Shown here piece by piece: positions 51,547 to 59,500 of a stretch of DNA of 64,000 nt. The stretch is from assembly GCA_964478235.1 (NCBI GenBank), contig CAYZGX010000001.1, positions 62,001 to 126,000 on the forward strand, written 5' to 3'. Under the pieces are notes generated by a model. The model was not told the DNA's origin. It saw nothing but the letters and a program-made list of their open reading frames with translations, and did not search any database. The stretch comes from 2-02-FULL-45-10 sp964478235. GTDB taxonomy: Bacteria; Patescibacteriota; Patescibacteriia; Magasanikbacterales; GWA2-37-8. The translations under genes and the position numbers were made by a program. Within the stretch, counting starts at the first letter, position 1; the number at the start of each line of letters is the position of its first letter.

Positions 51547-52035
51547 TTAACTATCCATTATTTTCCAAATACTATTGGGATAACGGATAAATCGAATATA
51601 GTAGTACGCCCCCTGTGTGGTTGTGGCCCGCATAGTAAATGTCGAATTAGACACTTCACCATATGGACGCAGAGCTGAAAGAATAGTTACATACTGTGAA
51701 AGATTATTTTTTTCAGATAAACGCACCAACTCTTGGCGCTCTTCTTGCTGTTTAGTGGCTACCAAATAACTACTAGCCAAAGAAAAATCTCCACGCGAAA
51801 CTGCTGCCACATACAAAGCCAAAGTTTCTTGTGGGGTTTTTCCGCCCTGCATATCAGCTAGAGCCGATTCGTACTGTGCGCGCTCGTCTCGAAGAATAGA
51901 CTCGCGCAACTCACTAAGAAGGCTGCTATCATCTTCACCTTGGAGTATATCTTGTCGCAGATAAAGGAAAGATAAAGTCCCCATAAACAAAAAAATCGCC
52001 ACAAGTGCGATCGCCAAACTATTTTTGGAGCTCAT
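51547..52035 (-). CDS. Membrane-anchored protein of unknown function
   Basis: 162 residues from ATG at 52035 (MSSKNSLAIALVAIFLFMG). One amino-terminal transmembrane helix, then a helical external or periplasmic-side domain with LALYVAAVSRGDFSLASSYLV, which resembles domains of unknown function that precede secreted lipoproteins. Precedes the giant surface protein by 13 bases on the same strand, and may assist it. Confidence 0.7.
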   Translation of the reverse strand: MSSKNSLAIALVAIFLFMGTLSFLYLRQDILQGEDDSSLLSELRESILRDERAQYESALADMQGGKTPQETLALYVAAVSRGDFSLASSYLVATKQQEERQELVRLSEKNNLSQYVTILSALRPYGEVSNSTFTMRATTTQGAYYYIRFIRYPNSIWKIMDS

Positions 52036-52046
52036 AGAGCATATGT

Positions 52047-52077
52047 TATATAAAAACAATCCCACTAATGGGATTAT
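52047..52077 (-). terminator. Terminator upstream of the 51547 gene
   Basis: AATCCCATTAGTGGGATT stem with T-run on the minus strand, ending the 52116 transcript. Confidence 0.7.
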
Positions 52078-52115
52078 TTCCCCCTCCTTGTATCTGAGTA
52101 TACCACATTTTCTCC

Positions 52116-52409
52116 CTACTGTGTGTTTCGAGGTGTGGATAACTGCGCAATTTCTTTATCTTGAAGAATAGCTTCAACTAATTTTTCCTCGTCATCCACC
52201 CCCGGCTCGTAGATTCTAGTGAAGACATCACGAAACACACCAGCGTTGTGCTCGTTCCATTCCAAAAAAACTTCGTTGATAGCATCTTCAGATAAACCAT
52301 TCTTCAAAAAACCAAGTGCTTCCATTACACGCATCTGCACTCTTGTCTCTACACGAAGTATATTTTGTTTTTTTGTCCGCTCTGCCGGCATCGCCGTTTC
52401 CGTATACAT
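52116..52409 (-). CDS. Small acidic protein of unknown function
   Basis: 97 residues, mostly helical (VETRVQMRVMEALGFLKNG, AINEVFLEWNEHNAG, EEKLVEAILQDKEIAQL), net acidic. Conserved-looking spacing but no recognised family. It lies between a terminator and an AT-rich region with a TATAAT-like box at about 52420. Confidence 0.6.
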   Translation of the reverse strand: MYTETAMPAERTKKQNILRVETRVQMRVMEALGFLKNGLSEDAINEVFLEWNEHNAGVFRDVFTRIYEPGVDDEEKLVEAILQDKEIAQLSTPRNTQ

Positions 52410-52482
52410 AGTAGAGATAAAATAAAGATGAAATAATTATAAATACTGTAGCATGCTCGTCGCCTCGCTGTCTATAAACACA

Positions 52483-52512
52483 AACAACTCATTAGCATGA
52501 GTTGTTTGTGAA
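52483..52512 (-). terminator. Terminators after the 52586 gene
   Basis: Minus-strand AAACAACTCAT/ATGAGTTGTTT, preceded by a second hairpin ACAAGCTGTT/AACAGCTTGT (52519-52547). Together they close the GC-rich gene. Confidence 0.7.
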
Positions 52513-52585
52513 GGTGGACAAGCTGTTTTTTGAGAACAGCTTGTCACACACTCTTCGTGCGCAGATCTGGAAACACTGGAACCTC

Positions 52586-52999
52586 CTAGCTCGGAAACAG
52601 GCGAAGTGGGCGCAAAGAGAGCAAAGGGCGGCGGGCATCTTCCTCGTCGAACAATGTCTTGATGGTGTCAAACGCTTCTTCACAGTAGAACGCTGACACG
52701 TCAATTTCATAATCGTCCGTTTGGTCACTTCCTACCTGACCAAGAAGCGTAAAATTACGAACATCGTCCAAAGTACCATTTACCGGCAAAGGTGAGGCCA
52801 TAATAGCCCGATACACCTCATTACCGTCATTACTATTACTCAAGTGCCCCTGCAAAACAAGCAGCTTGAGATAGCGCAAACAGTACTCAACCGAAAAAGC
52901 GACCGGGGTCGGCATTTCTCGGCCCTCCACATAGATGTAGCCGTGGGGGTGGTTAAAATCCTTACAATGACAGATAAAGAACCGGATTCGACGCACCAT
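52586..52999 (-). CDS. GC-rich orphan protein of unknown function
   Basis: 137 residues from ATG at 52999 (MVRRIRFFICHCKDFNHPHG), GGAGGT seven bases upstream. Two Cys and several His near the start (CHC...HPHG) could bind metal. The middle has LKLLVLQGHLSNSNDGNEVYRAIMAS and an acidic segment. The tail is Arg/Leu-rich. Codon use is GC-rich as in the 33383 and 34024 genes. No family recognised. Confidence 0.6.
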   Translation of the reverse strand: MVRRIRFFICHCKDFNHPHGYIYVEGREMPTPVAFSVEYCLRYLKLLVLQGHLSNSNDGNEVYRAIMASPLPVNGTLDDVRNFTLLGQVGSDQTDDYEIDVSAFYCEEAFDTIKTLFDEEDARRPLLSLRPLRLFPS

Positions 53000-53042
53000 G
53001 GGCACACCTCCAATCCGCTCGCACGAAGAGCGAGCTATTTCT

Positions 53043-53072
53043 ACACTAACGCGCCAGAGCTCTGAGTGTCAA
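53043..53072 (-). promoter_or_regulatory. Promoter and leader hairpin of the 52586 gene
   Basis: Minus-strand TTGACA (53067-53072), 18-base spacer, TAGTGT (53043-53048). The leader holds a GCTCGC-tcttcgt-GCGAGC hairpin before the ribosome binding site. Confidence 0.65.
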
Positions 53073-53082
53073 ATAAAAAAAC

Positions 53083-53106
53083 AACCCGATAACGAGTTGC
53101 TTTTTG
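53083..53106 (-). terminator. Terminator of the 53188-53598 operon
   Basis: CAACTCG-TTAT-CGGGTTG stem plus T7 on the minus strand. A longer hairpin AGCAGGTTG...CAACCTGCT (53112-53151) with an inner GAAGT/ACTTC lies just upstream of it. Confidence 0.75.
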
Positions 53107-53187
53107 TCAGCAGGTTGAGGAAGTTATATCACTTCGCGCAACCTGCTAACGCGAAAAGTGAAAATTGCACGGTGAACCTTCTGTCAG

Positions 53188-53319
53188 CTACCACACGACG
53201 AACAGCACCACGGCGGCGATAATAAACTCAATGCCACCGATGACGATGATTGTCCTCCATGCGTTGGGTGAAAAACCCATCTCTTCTTCAGACCGACCAC
53301 CCGGCTGGCGCTGGTCCAT
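53188..53319 (-). CDS. Small membrane protein, 43 residues
   Basis: Reading ATG at 53319 gives MDQRQPGGRSEEEMGFSPNA and then one transmembrane helix (TIIVIGGIEFIIAAVVLFVVW) ending in a stop. It begins 6 bases after the stop of the 53326 gene, so it is probably translated with it. The gene is GC-rich. Family not recognised. Confidence 0.6.
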   Translation of the reverse strand: MDQRQPGGRSEEEMGFSPNAWRTIIVIGGIEFIIAAVVLFVVW

Positions 53320-53325
53320 GACAGC

Positions 53326-53598
53326 CTACATCGAGTGCGCAGAAGCCGCGAGGCCGTGGTCGACGTACGACCCCATCTCTTCGAGCTCCAGTCGGAACAG
53401 GCCACCCTTCTTGCTCTCAGGGTACTCTTCGCCGACCTGGAACACGGCCACGATCTTGCTCCTGAAGTGCTCGACGCGCTTGAGCACACCATTGAACGGC
53501 GACGCCCCGACACGCTCTACGTGCAAGGTGTGATCCACCTTCATTTCAAGCTCCGAAATACGACGACTCATTTCCAAAGACTCGCTCGTTTCGCTCAT
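53326..53598 (-). CDS. Small charged protein of unknown function
   Basis: 90 residues (MSETSESLEMSRRISELEMKV...). Amino-terminal helix, then LKRVEHFRSKIVAVFQVGEEYPESKKGGLFRLELEEMG, likely a mixed fold. A strong GGAGGG ribosome binding site lies 5 bases before ATG. A longer frame on the same strand (53184-53513) is a shadow, since it lacks a ribosome binding site. Confidence 0.65.
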   Translation of the reverse strand: MSETSESLEMSRRISELEMKVDHTLHVERVGASPFNGVLKRVEHFRSKIVAVFQVGEEYPESKKGGLFRLELEEMGSYVDHGLAASAHSM

Positions 53599-53654
53599 GA
53601 CGCCCTCCTAGGCGGTGAGAGTGGTGTACAGGCACCGTGCCCATACTAAGCGCT

Positions 53655-53683
53655 AACCTACCATAAAAAATGCCTATTGTCAA
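53655..53683 (-). promoter_or_regulatory. Promoter of the 53188-53598 operon
   Basis: Minus-strand TTGACA (53678-53683), 17-base spacer, TAGGTT (53655-53660). The spacer start resembles that of the genes at 3346 and 33383 (AGGC then T-run). Confidence 0.6.
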
Positions 53684-53726
53684 GGTTGTGAACAAAAATA
53701 ATGGCTAAAATAAGCCAAAAAATATC

Positions 53727-53755
53727 TTGACAGTGCTAGTAAAAACTACTACTAT
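53727..53755 (+). promoter_or_regulatory. Promoter of the 53782 gene
   Basis: TTGACA (53727-53732), 17-base spacer, TACTAT (53750-53755); leader about 20 bases without Shine-Dalgarno sequence. Confidence 0.75.
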
Positions 53756-53781
53756 AGGTACATATTCTTAACCTTCTCTCT

Positions 53782-54231
53782 ATGGGAGACACGCTAAAAT
53801 ACAACCCAAATACACAGGAACAAAAAAACCCACTCGAAGACATCGGCGATGATGAGCTCGGTGATATTCTTGAAGCAAATCTGGCCAAAGTCAAAGTTGC
53901 ATCAGACACTGGCGACAGCAACCCACTCGCCTCCTTCTCAACCGAAGACAAGCTCACCATCGTTGAACAAGCGATGAAAAATGTAGAAACTGAACTGCAA
54001 GAACGCGAGGCCAACGAAGCAAAAAATGCCAATGTCCTGACCAAGATGCGAGCTAGTATTGAAAAAAATGTTGGCGCCGCCGAAATGGACCGACAAAAAG
54101 AAGCAATGCGTCGCATTATGATCGATAACGAAATTGAACGCTTAGCTGCTGAAAAATCTAACGCCGGCAAAAAAGAAAAAATAGACATCAGTGATGACGA
54201 ACTCGACGATGCTTTCAATAAACTTGGCTAA
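53782..54231 (+). CDS. Acidic coiled-coil protein of unknown function
   Basis: 149 residues, strongly charged and helical: amino-terminal acidic region (NPLEDIGDDELGDIL), long helix (about residues 55-135; LTIVEQAMKNVETELQEREANEAKN), acidic carboxy terminus (DISDDELDDAFNKLG). The two ends share a DDEL(D/G)D(A/I) motif. Single-gene unit with promoter and terminator. No family recognised. Confidence 0.7.
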   Translation: MGDTLKYNPNTQEQKNPLEDIGDDELGDILEANLAKVKVASDTGDSNPLASFSTEDKLTIVEQAMKNVETELQEREANEAKNANVLTKMRASIEKNVGAAEMDRQKEAMRRIMIDNEIERLAAEKSNAGKKEKIDISDDELDDAFNKLG

Positions 54232-54233
54232 AA

Positions 54234-54263
54234 TAAAAAGAACCTCACTTCGAGGTTCTTTTT
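54234..54263. terminator. Bidirectional terminator between 53782 gene and tyrS
   Basis: aaaaagaacctc / gaggttctttttt stem with T-runs on both sides. Confidence 0.88.
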
Positions 54264-54271
54264 AAAATATA

Positions 54272-55465
54272 TTATTTTACTTTGACGAAGAAGCGTTTGC
54301 CTTTTTGTACTACACTCCCCTTTTTTACCATCTGATCAACCGCTGTAACTTTTTCATCATCAATTTTGACACCACCTTGCTCAATTGCCCGATGTGCTTC
54401 GGATTTGGTGGCTACCAATTTTGCCTCAAATAACACGGTGACAATGTCATATTTTGACGGCTTCAGCTCAGGAATATCTGTTGGTTTTTCTTTATCTTGA
54501 ATCACACTGGCAAAATGAGCCTTACCAACTTCGGCCGCCTTCTCACCCAAAAAAGTTTTGGTAATTTCATAAGCCAAGCGAAGCTTGAAATCGCGAGGGT
54601 TCTCGCCTTTTTTCATCGCTGTCTGCATCTCTTTAATTTCACCCATTGGCACAGTGGTACAAATCTCAAAACCAGGTGCAATCATCCCGTCAGTCCAACG
54701 CATCACTTTACCAAAAACATCTTCCGGAGCATCAGTAAAGGCAATCATATTACCTTCGGATTTACCCATTTTCTTACCACTATCATCGGCTAATAACTTA
54801 ACGGTCAGCACAAACTTTTCTTTATTCTTCAAATCTTTCATCAAATCACGACCAACCAACATGTTGAAGGTCTGATCGTTGCCGCCCACTTCCCCATCAA
54901 CATCCATCATCACACTGTCGTAGCCTTGCATCATCGGATACAAAAATTCATGTAAATACACCGGCTTGTCTTCTTGCACCCGGCGCTGAAACATGTCACG
55001 CTCAAACATTTGTTGAACGGTAAAATGACTCGACAACTCAAGCACATCAGCAAAAGTCATCTTGCCAAGCCAGGAGCTGTTGTATTTCACCTCAACTGGA
55101 TTAGGACCATCAAAAGCTAAGATGGATGAAGCTTGTTTCTGATAATTTTTACAATTAACCAAAACTTCCTCGCGAGTCAGTTTCTTGCGAGTAGATGTTT
55201 TATCTGTTGGGTCGCCAATCATGCCGGTGAAATCACCAATCAACATGATAATCTTATGTCCCAAATCTTGAAACTGACGAAGTTTAAGCATGCTAATACC
55301 ATGCCCAATGTGGAGCGTTGGCGCAGTTGGGTCGTAGCCGGTGTAGAGAGTCAGTTGGCGACCAGATTTCAATTCTTTTTCCAAGAATTCTTTTTTCGGG
55401 TAGATATTTTCTACACCGCGAGCAAGTAACTCTTGAATTTTTACTTCATCAGTAGAAACTTTCAT
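54272..55465 (-). CDS. tyrS: Tyrosyl-tRNA synthetase
   Basis: 397 residues. Class I: HIGHGISM, then GGNDQTFNMLVGRDLM, the KMSKS variant KMGKSEG, and a carboxy-terminal S4 RNA-binding domain (KSEAHRAIEQGGVKID). Charges tRNA-Tyr, a gene for which also lies in this window. Follows valS by 5 bases. Confidence 0.96.
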   Translation of the reverse strand: MKVSTDEVKIQELLARGVENIYPKKEFLEKELKSGRQLTLYTGYDPTAPTLHIGHGISMLKLRQFQDLGHKIIMLIGDFTGMIGDPTDKTSTRKKLTREEVLVNCKNYQKQASSILAFDGPNPVEVKYNSSWLGKMTFADVLELSSHFTVQQMFERDMFQRRVQEDKPVYLHEFLYPMMQGYDSVMMDVDGEVGGNDQTFNMLVGRDLMKDLKNKEKFVLTVKLLADDSGKKMGKSEGNMIAFTDAPEDVFGKVMRWTDGMIAPGFEICTTVPMGEIKEMQTAMKKGENPRDFKLRLAYEITKTFLGEKAAEVGKAHFASVIQDKEKPTDIPELKPSKYDIVTVLFEAKLVATKSEAHRAIEQGGVKIDDEKVTAVDQMVKKGSVVQKGKRFFVKVK

Positions 55466-55470
55466 ACAGC

Positions 55471-58140
55471 TTATGATAGATGACTTAGTTGTTCTTGTAA
55501 TTTAAGATATTTATCTTTGGCGTCAGCCAGCTTTTTCTTCTCACCTTCAATCACCACAGCCGGCGCTCGCGCCACAAAATCCTGATTAGCCAATTTGGCT
55601 TCAACCGATGGAATATATTTAGCAATTTCTGCCAATTCTTTGGTCAAACGGTCTTTTTCTTTAGCCGCATCAACCACACCGCCCAAATTCAAATACACTT
55701 CCAAACCGCTTTCTACAAAACCAACCGCTTGAGCTGGTTTAGTGCCTTTCGCTACAATCTCCAACTTTTCAAGACGAGCCAGCGCTTTGATAACCTCACT
55801 ATTTTCCTCAATAAGCTTAGTTTTTTTACCAATAATCAGCGCGTCTAGCTTTTTAGCTGGTTCAATTTTGTTATCGCTACGAAGCGAACGAATGCCAGTC
55901 ACGAGCTGAGCGATCGTTTCAAACTCACCAGCATCTTTAGATTTTTTAGCAGTTGGCCAAGCTTCCACCATCAGCATCGCCGATTGACCATAGACTTCTT
56001 GCCAAATAGTCTCAGTTACAAAAGGCATATACGGATGCCAAAGTTTCAAAATAGTATTTAAAATATAGTTGAGTATGTCAGATTTTTCGCCTTCCACTTT
56101 GGCAATTTCCAAATACCAATCAGCCAAATCGCTCCAAGTGAAATCACGGAGACGTTCCCCAGCATACGAAAAATTAAACGCTTCAAGATTGTTGGTCGTA
56201 TCAAGAATAATCGTATGGAGTTTAGATAAAATCCATTCATCAGCCAACGTCTTGGCTTTTGGCTCTTTGCAATCTACTCGTGGTTTTTCAATCGTCAGAA
56301 GCATAAAGCGAGAAATGTTCCACAGCTTATTCGCAAAATTACGAAAACCGGCAATCTTTTCTTCTGACAACTTCACATCATTGCCCGGACTACCGCCAAT
56401 CAAAAGCGACAAACGAGTGGCATCGGTGCCATACTTAGCATTCATGTCGAGCGGGTCAATAATATTACCAAGGGTTTTACTCATCTTGCGCCCCTGATCA
56501 TCACGCACCAACCCGTGGAGATAGACCGTCTTAAACGGCACAGTACCAAGAGTATAGGTGGTCATAAGAATCATGCGCGCCACCCAGAAAAACAGAATAT
56601 CGTAACCAGTCTCAAGAACAGACGTTGGATGGAACGTTTTAAGATCTTTTGTAGCGTCAGGCCAGCCGAGCGTGGAAAACGTCCACAGACCAGAAGAAAA
56701 CCATGTATCTAATGTATCAGCATCCTGTACCCAGCCGTCACCCTTCGGCGCTTCTACATCGCAATACATTTCTTCGCCCTTATACCACACCGGAATCTGA
56801 TGCCCAAACCAAATCTGACGACTAATACACCAGTCGCGAAGGTTATCAATCCAATGAAAATACGTTTTATTAAAACGATCTGGCACAATCGCAATGTCTC
56901 CCCCATTCACCGCTGCTTGCATTAATTCTTTGAGAGAAATTTTAGTACCAGACTTCACCCCTTTAATTTCAGAATGTTTCAAGACAAATTTTTTATTCAC
57001 ATCCACAAACCACTGTGTTTTTGGCAGTGGCTCAACGATATCACTAAAGCGATCAGACGTGCCAACGCTTTGCATGATATCTTCTTCTTTTTCAAGCAAC
57101 CCTTCTGCTTGCAGATGTTCAACAAATTTCGCCCGAGCTTCTTTCACGGTAAGACCGGCATAGTTTTTGCCAGCTGCTGCGGTCATTTTTCCATCTTCAC
57201 CAATCACCTGAATAAGGCCAATATCATTACCAAGCGCTTTTTGCTTAGTATACATTTCAAAATCAATAGCACTATGTGCTGGCGTCACCCCAAGCGCGCC
57301 GGTACCTTTGTCCATTTCGACCCCAACATCCGCAATAATCGCAATGGTTAGAGGCTTCGCCGCGCCAACATCCACCGTAAATGACTTACCAATATACTTT
57401 TGGTAACGCGCGTCATCTGGATGCACTGCGACAGCGGTATCCCCCAGCTTGGTTTCTGGGCGAGTGGTAGCAATTGTAATTGGAAACTCTTTAGAATACT
57501 TGAAGTAATACAATTTTCCCGGGCGATCAACATAGACCAGCTCGTCGTCACTACAGGTGCTCTGCCCTTTGACCGACCAGTTAATAACCCGATACCCACG
57601 GTAAATCAAACCATCGTCATACATTTTTTTGAAGACAGTACGGACAGCACGACTACGCGGCTCATCGAGCGTGTAGGCTTCACGACTCCAATCGAGTGAT
57701 GAACCCATTTTTTTACTCTGCGTAACAATTGTATCGTGACTATCTTTGGCAAACTGACGAACATGTTCCAAAAACTTCTCACGACCAAGCTCTTCTTTTG
57801 GTTTGGTAAAACCTTTTTCTTTGATCAATTTACCTTCTACCTTTGATTCAGTCGCAACCGCCGCATGATCAGTCCCTGGCACCCACAGCGTCTTATCGCC
57901 TTTCATTCGGTGATAGCGCACCAAGACGTCTTCAATCGCGAGCATGGCCGCATGCCCCATATGGAGCGTGCCAGTGACGTTTGGTGGAGGCAACACAATC
58001 GTAAATGGGTCAGCATTCTTTTTGGTGACCCCTTTTTCAATACAAACATCAGGATTGAACAAACCACTCTCTTCCCAGCGCTTATAGGTCGCGTCTTCGT
58101 AATTTTTAGGCTCGTAAGCTTTCGGTAATTCTACAGTCAT
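55471..58140 (-). CDS. valS: Valyl-tRNA synthetase
   Basis: 889 residues from ATG at 58140 (MTVELPKAYEPKNYED). HMGH in NVTGTLHMGHAAMLA, an editing domain in the middle, KMSKT (variant of KMSKS) in GRKMSKTLGNIIDPLD, and a carboxy-terminal coiled coil (KEKDRLTKELAEIAKYIPSVEAKL). Charges tRNA-Val. An upstream in-frame start without support is rejected. Confidence 0.96.
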   Translation of the reverse strand: MTVELPKAYEPKNYEDATYKRWEESGLFNPDVCIEKGVTKKNADPFTIVLPPPNVTGTLHMGHAAMLAIEDVLVRYHRMKGDKTLWVPGTDHAAVATESKVEGKLIKEKGFTKPKEELGREKFLEHVRQFAKDSHDTIVTQSKKMGSSLDWSREAYTLDEPRSRAVRTVFKKMYDDGLIYRGYRVINWSVKGQSTCSDDELVYVDRPGKLYYFKYSKEFPITIATTRPETKLGDTAVAVHPDDARYQKYIGKSFTVDVGAAKPLTIAIIADVGVEMDKGTGALGVTPAHSAIDFEMYTKQKALGNDIGLIQVIGEDGKMTAAAGKNYAGLTVKEARAKFVEHLQAEGLLEKEEDIMQSVGTSDRFSDIVEPLPKTQWFVDVNKKFVLKHSEIKGVKSGTKISLKELMQAAVNGGDIAIVPDRFNKTYFHWIDNLRDWCISRQIWFGHQIPVWYKGEEMYCDVEAPKGDGWVQDADTLDTWFSSGLWTFSTLGWPDATKDLKTFHPTSVLETGYDILFFWVARMILMTTYTLGTVPFKTVYLHGLVRDDQGRKMSKTLGNIIDPLDMNAKYGTDATRLSLLIGGSPGNDVKLSEEKIAGFRNFANKLWNISRFMLLTIEKPRVDCKEPKAKTLADEWILSKLHTIILDTTNNLEAFNFSYAGERLRDFTWSDLADWYLEIAKVEGEKSDILNYILNTILKLWHPYMPFVTETIWQEVYGQSAMLMVEAWPTAKKSKDAGEFETIAQLVTGIRSLRSDNKIEPAKKLDALIIGKKTKLIEENSEVIKALARLEKLEIVAKGTKPAQAVGFVESGLEVYLNLGGVVDAAKEKDRLTKELAEIAKYIPSVEAKLANQDFVARAPAVVIEGEKKKLADAKDKYLKLQEQLSHLS

Positions 58141-58252
58141 AAAGAAGAATTGTAAGTACTGGTTAAGTGTACAAAAAACCGCCCTAAAAAGCAAGTTTTT
58201 GGCTTAATTACTAGGCTTTTTCTATCCACAGGGTCACCCCAAGCTTACAGGT

Positions 58253-58281
58253 TTGACACCTAGCCGTTTCTTTGCTAAACT
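58253..58281 (+). promoter_or_regulatory. Promoter of the DHH-like gene
   Basis: TTGACA (58253-58258), 17-base spacer, TAAACT (58276-58281), leader about 45 bases. Confidence 0.8.
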
Positions 58282-58333
58282 AAGCTGTTATTTGAACACA
58301 AGGGGACGTCGCGAAAGCGGTGTACCGTTTTTT

Positions 58334-59467
58334 ATGGCTTTACAAGAAACACAACAAATCGAACGCCTCATCGCCGAGAGTACCTACATCTTGGTGCTTT
58401 GCCATACCCCAAACACTGATGCTGTCGTATCCGCTCTCGCCCTTCAGCACTTTTTTGAAAAATACCACAAACAGGCTGATATTGTCGTAAACGACTACAC
58501 CACCCAAAAACAACTCGGCTTCTTACCAAATGCCAAAAAAATTAAACCAACCCTGGAACATCTCCAAAAGTTTATTATTAAAGTAGACGTTGCCAAAAGC
58601 CCTGTCGAAACCTTGAGCTACGATATCAAAGACGACACTTTGTCTATTTATATCACCCCAAAAGAAGGTATTATTTCCAAAAATGATTTACGCACTGCTA
58701 CCACTTCTTTTAAATACGACTTAGTAATCACACTCGGTATTCCCGATCTTGAATCACTCGGCACCACCTTCTACAACAACACCGACCTCTTCTACAAAGC
58801 GCCGATTATTAATATTGACTACCAACCAAACAACGAACGTTACGGCCAATTACCGATTGTTGATGTCGCAAGCACCTCTATCTCCGAAGTAGTCTATAAA
58901 CTCATCAAAAAAATCTCTCCAGAAAAAATGGATGCCGCTCTTGCTACTGCCCTCCTGGCTGGCATGACTGTTGCCACCAAAAGCTTCCGCCACAACACCG
59001 TCACCCCGCATACCTTGCAAATTGCAAGCGAACTTATTAATTTTGGGGCTGAGCGCGAAACCATTATGCAATACCTGTTCCGCAACCGCTCTATGTCAGC
59101 TCTCAAACTGTGGGGACAAGCCCTCAGTCATCTTGAGCACGATAGCCAACACGGCATTGTTTCCACCACTCTCACCCGTGGCGACTTCGCTCGTACCGGC
59201 GCCACCGAAGATGATTTAAATGGGATTGTTGACGAGCTTATTAGCAACGCTCCTGAAGCAAAAATTATTGTCATCCTCTACGAAGCTGGCGGAGAAAACA
59301 AAGTAAGTGGTCTGATTGCCACCGAAAAAAATCACGACGCCCTAGCTCTCACCAAAGACCACAACCCAACCGGCAACAAAAAACAAGCTCGTGTCTCATT
59401 TACCGGAAAAACCCTCAAAGAAACTGAAGAAATGGTTCTCAAAAGTATTCGCACAGCACTCAACTAA
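58334..59467 (+). CDS. DHH-family phosphoesterase-like protein with altered active site
   Basis: 377 residues from ATG at 58334. DHH/NrnA layout: an amino-terminal segment (ILVLCHTPNTDAVVSALAL) corresponds to HxxPDxDAxGSALAL but has Asn-Thr for the metal-binding Asp pair; the DHH motif itself is replaced by INIDYQPNNERYG. The carboxy domain resembles DHHA1 (a GGENKVSG segment instead of GGGH). The typical metal ligands are changed, so binding of nucleotides or cyclic dinucleotides without cleavage is possible. Confidence 0.7.
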   Translation: MALQETQQIERLIAESTYILVLCHTPNTDAVVSALALQHFFEKYHKQADIVVNDYTTQKQLGFLPNAKKIKPTLEHLQKFIIKVDVAKSPVETLSYDIKDDTLSIYITPKEGIISKNDLRTATTSFKYDLVITLGIPDLESLGTTFYNNTDLFYKAPIINIDYQPNNERYGQLPIVDVASTSISEVVYKLIKKISPEKMDAALATALLAGMTVATKSFRHNTVTPHTLQIASELINFGAERETIMQYLFRNRSMSALKLWGQALSHLEHDSQHGIVSTTLTRGDFARTGATEDDLNGIVDELISNAPEAKIIVILYEAGGENKVSGLIATEKNHDALALTKDHNPTGNKKQARVSFTGKTLKETEEMVLKSIRTALN

Positions 59468-59493
59468 AAACCACCCAAAAGGGTGGTTTTTTC
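59467..59493. terminator. Terminator after the DHH-like gene
   Basis: AAAAACCACCC / GGGTGGTTTTTT stem, usable from both sides. Confidence 0.9.
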
Positions 59494-59500
59494 AATCTTG

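Noticed and set aside
53184..53513. 109-residue frame (Ser/Arg/Cys-rich) overlapping the 53326 gene
   Set aside because: No ribosome binding site; the frame starting after GGAGGG at 53598 is better supported.
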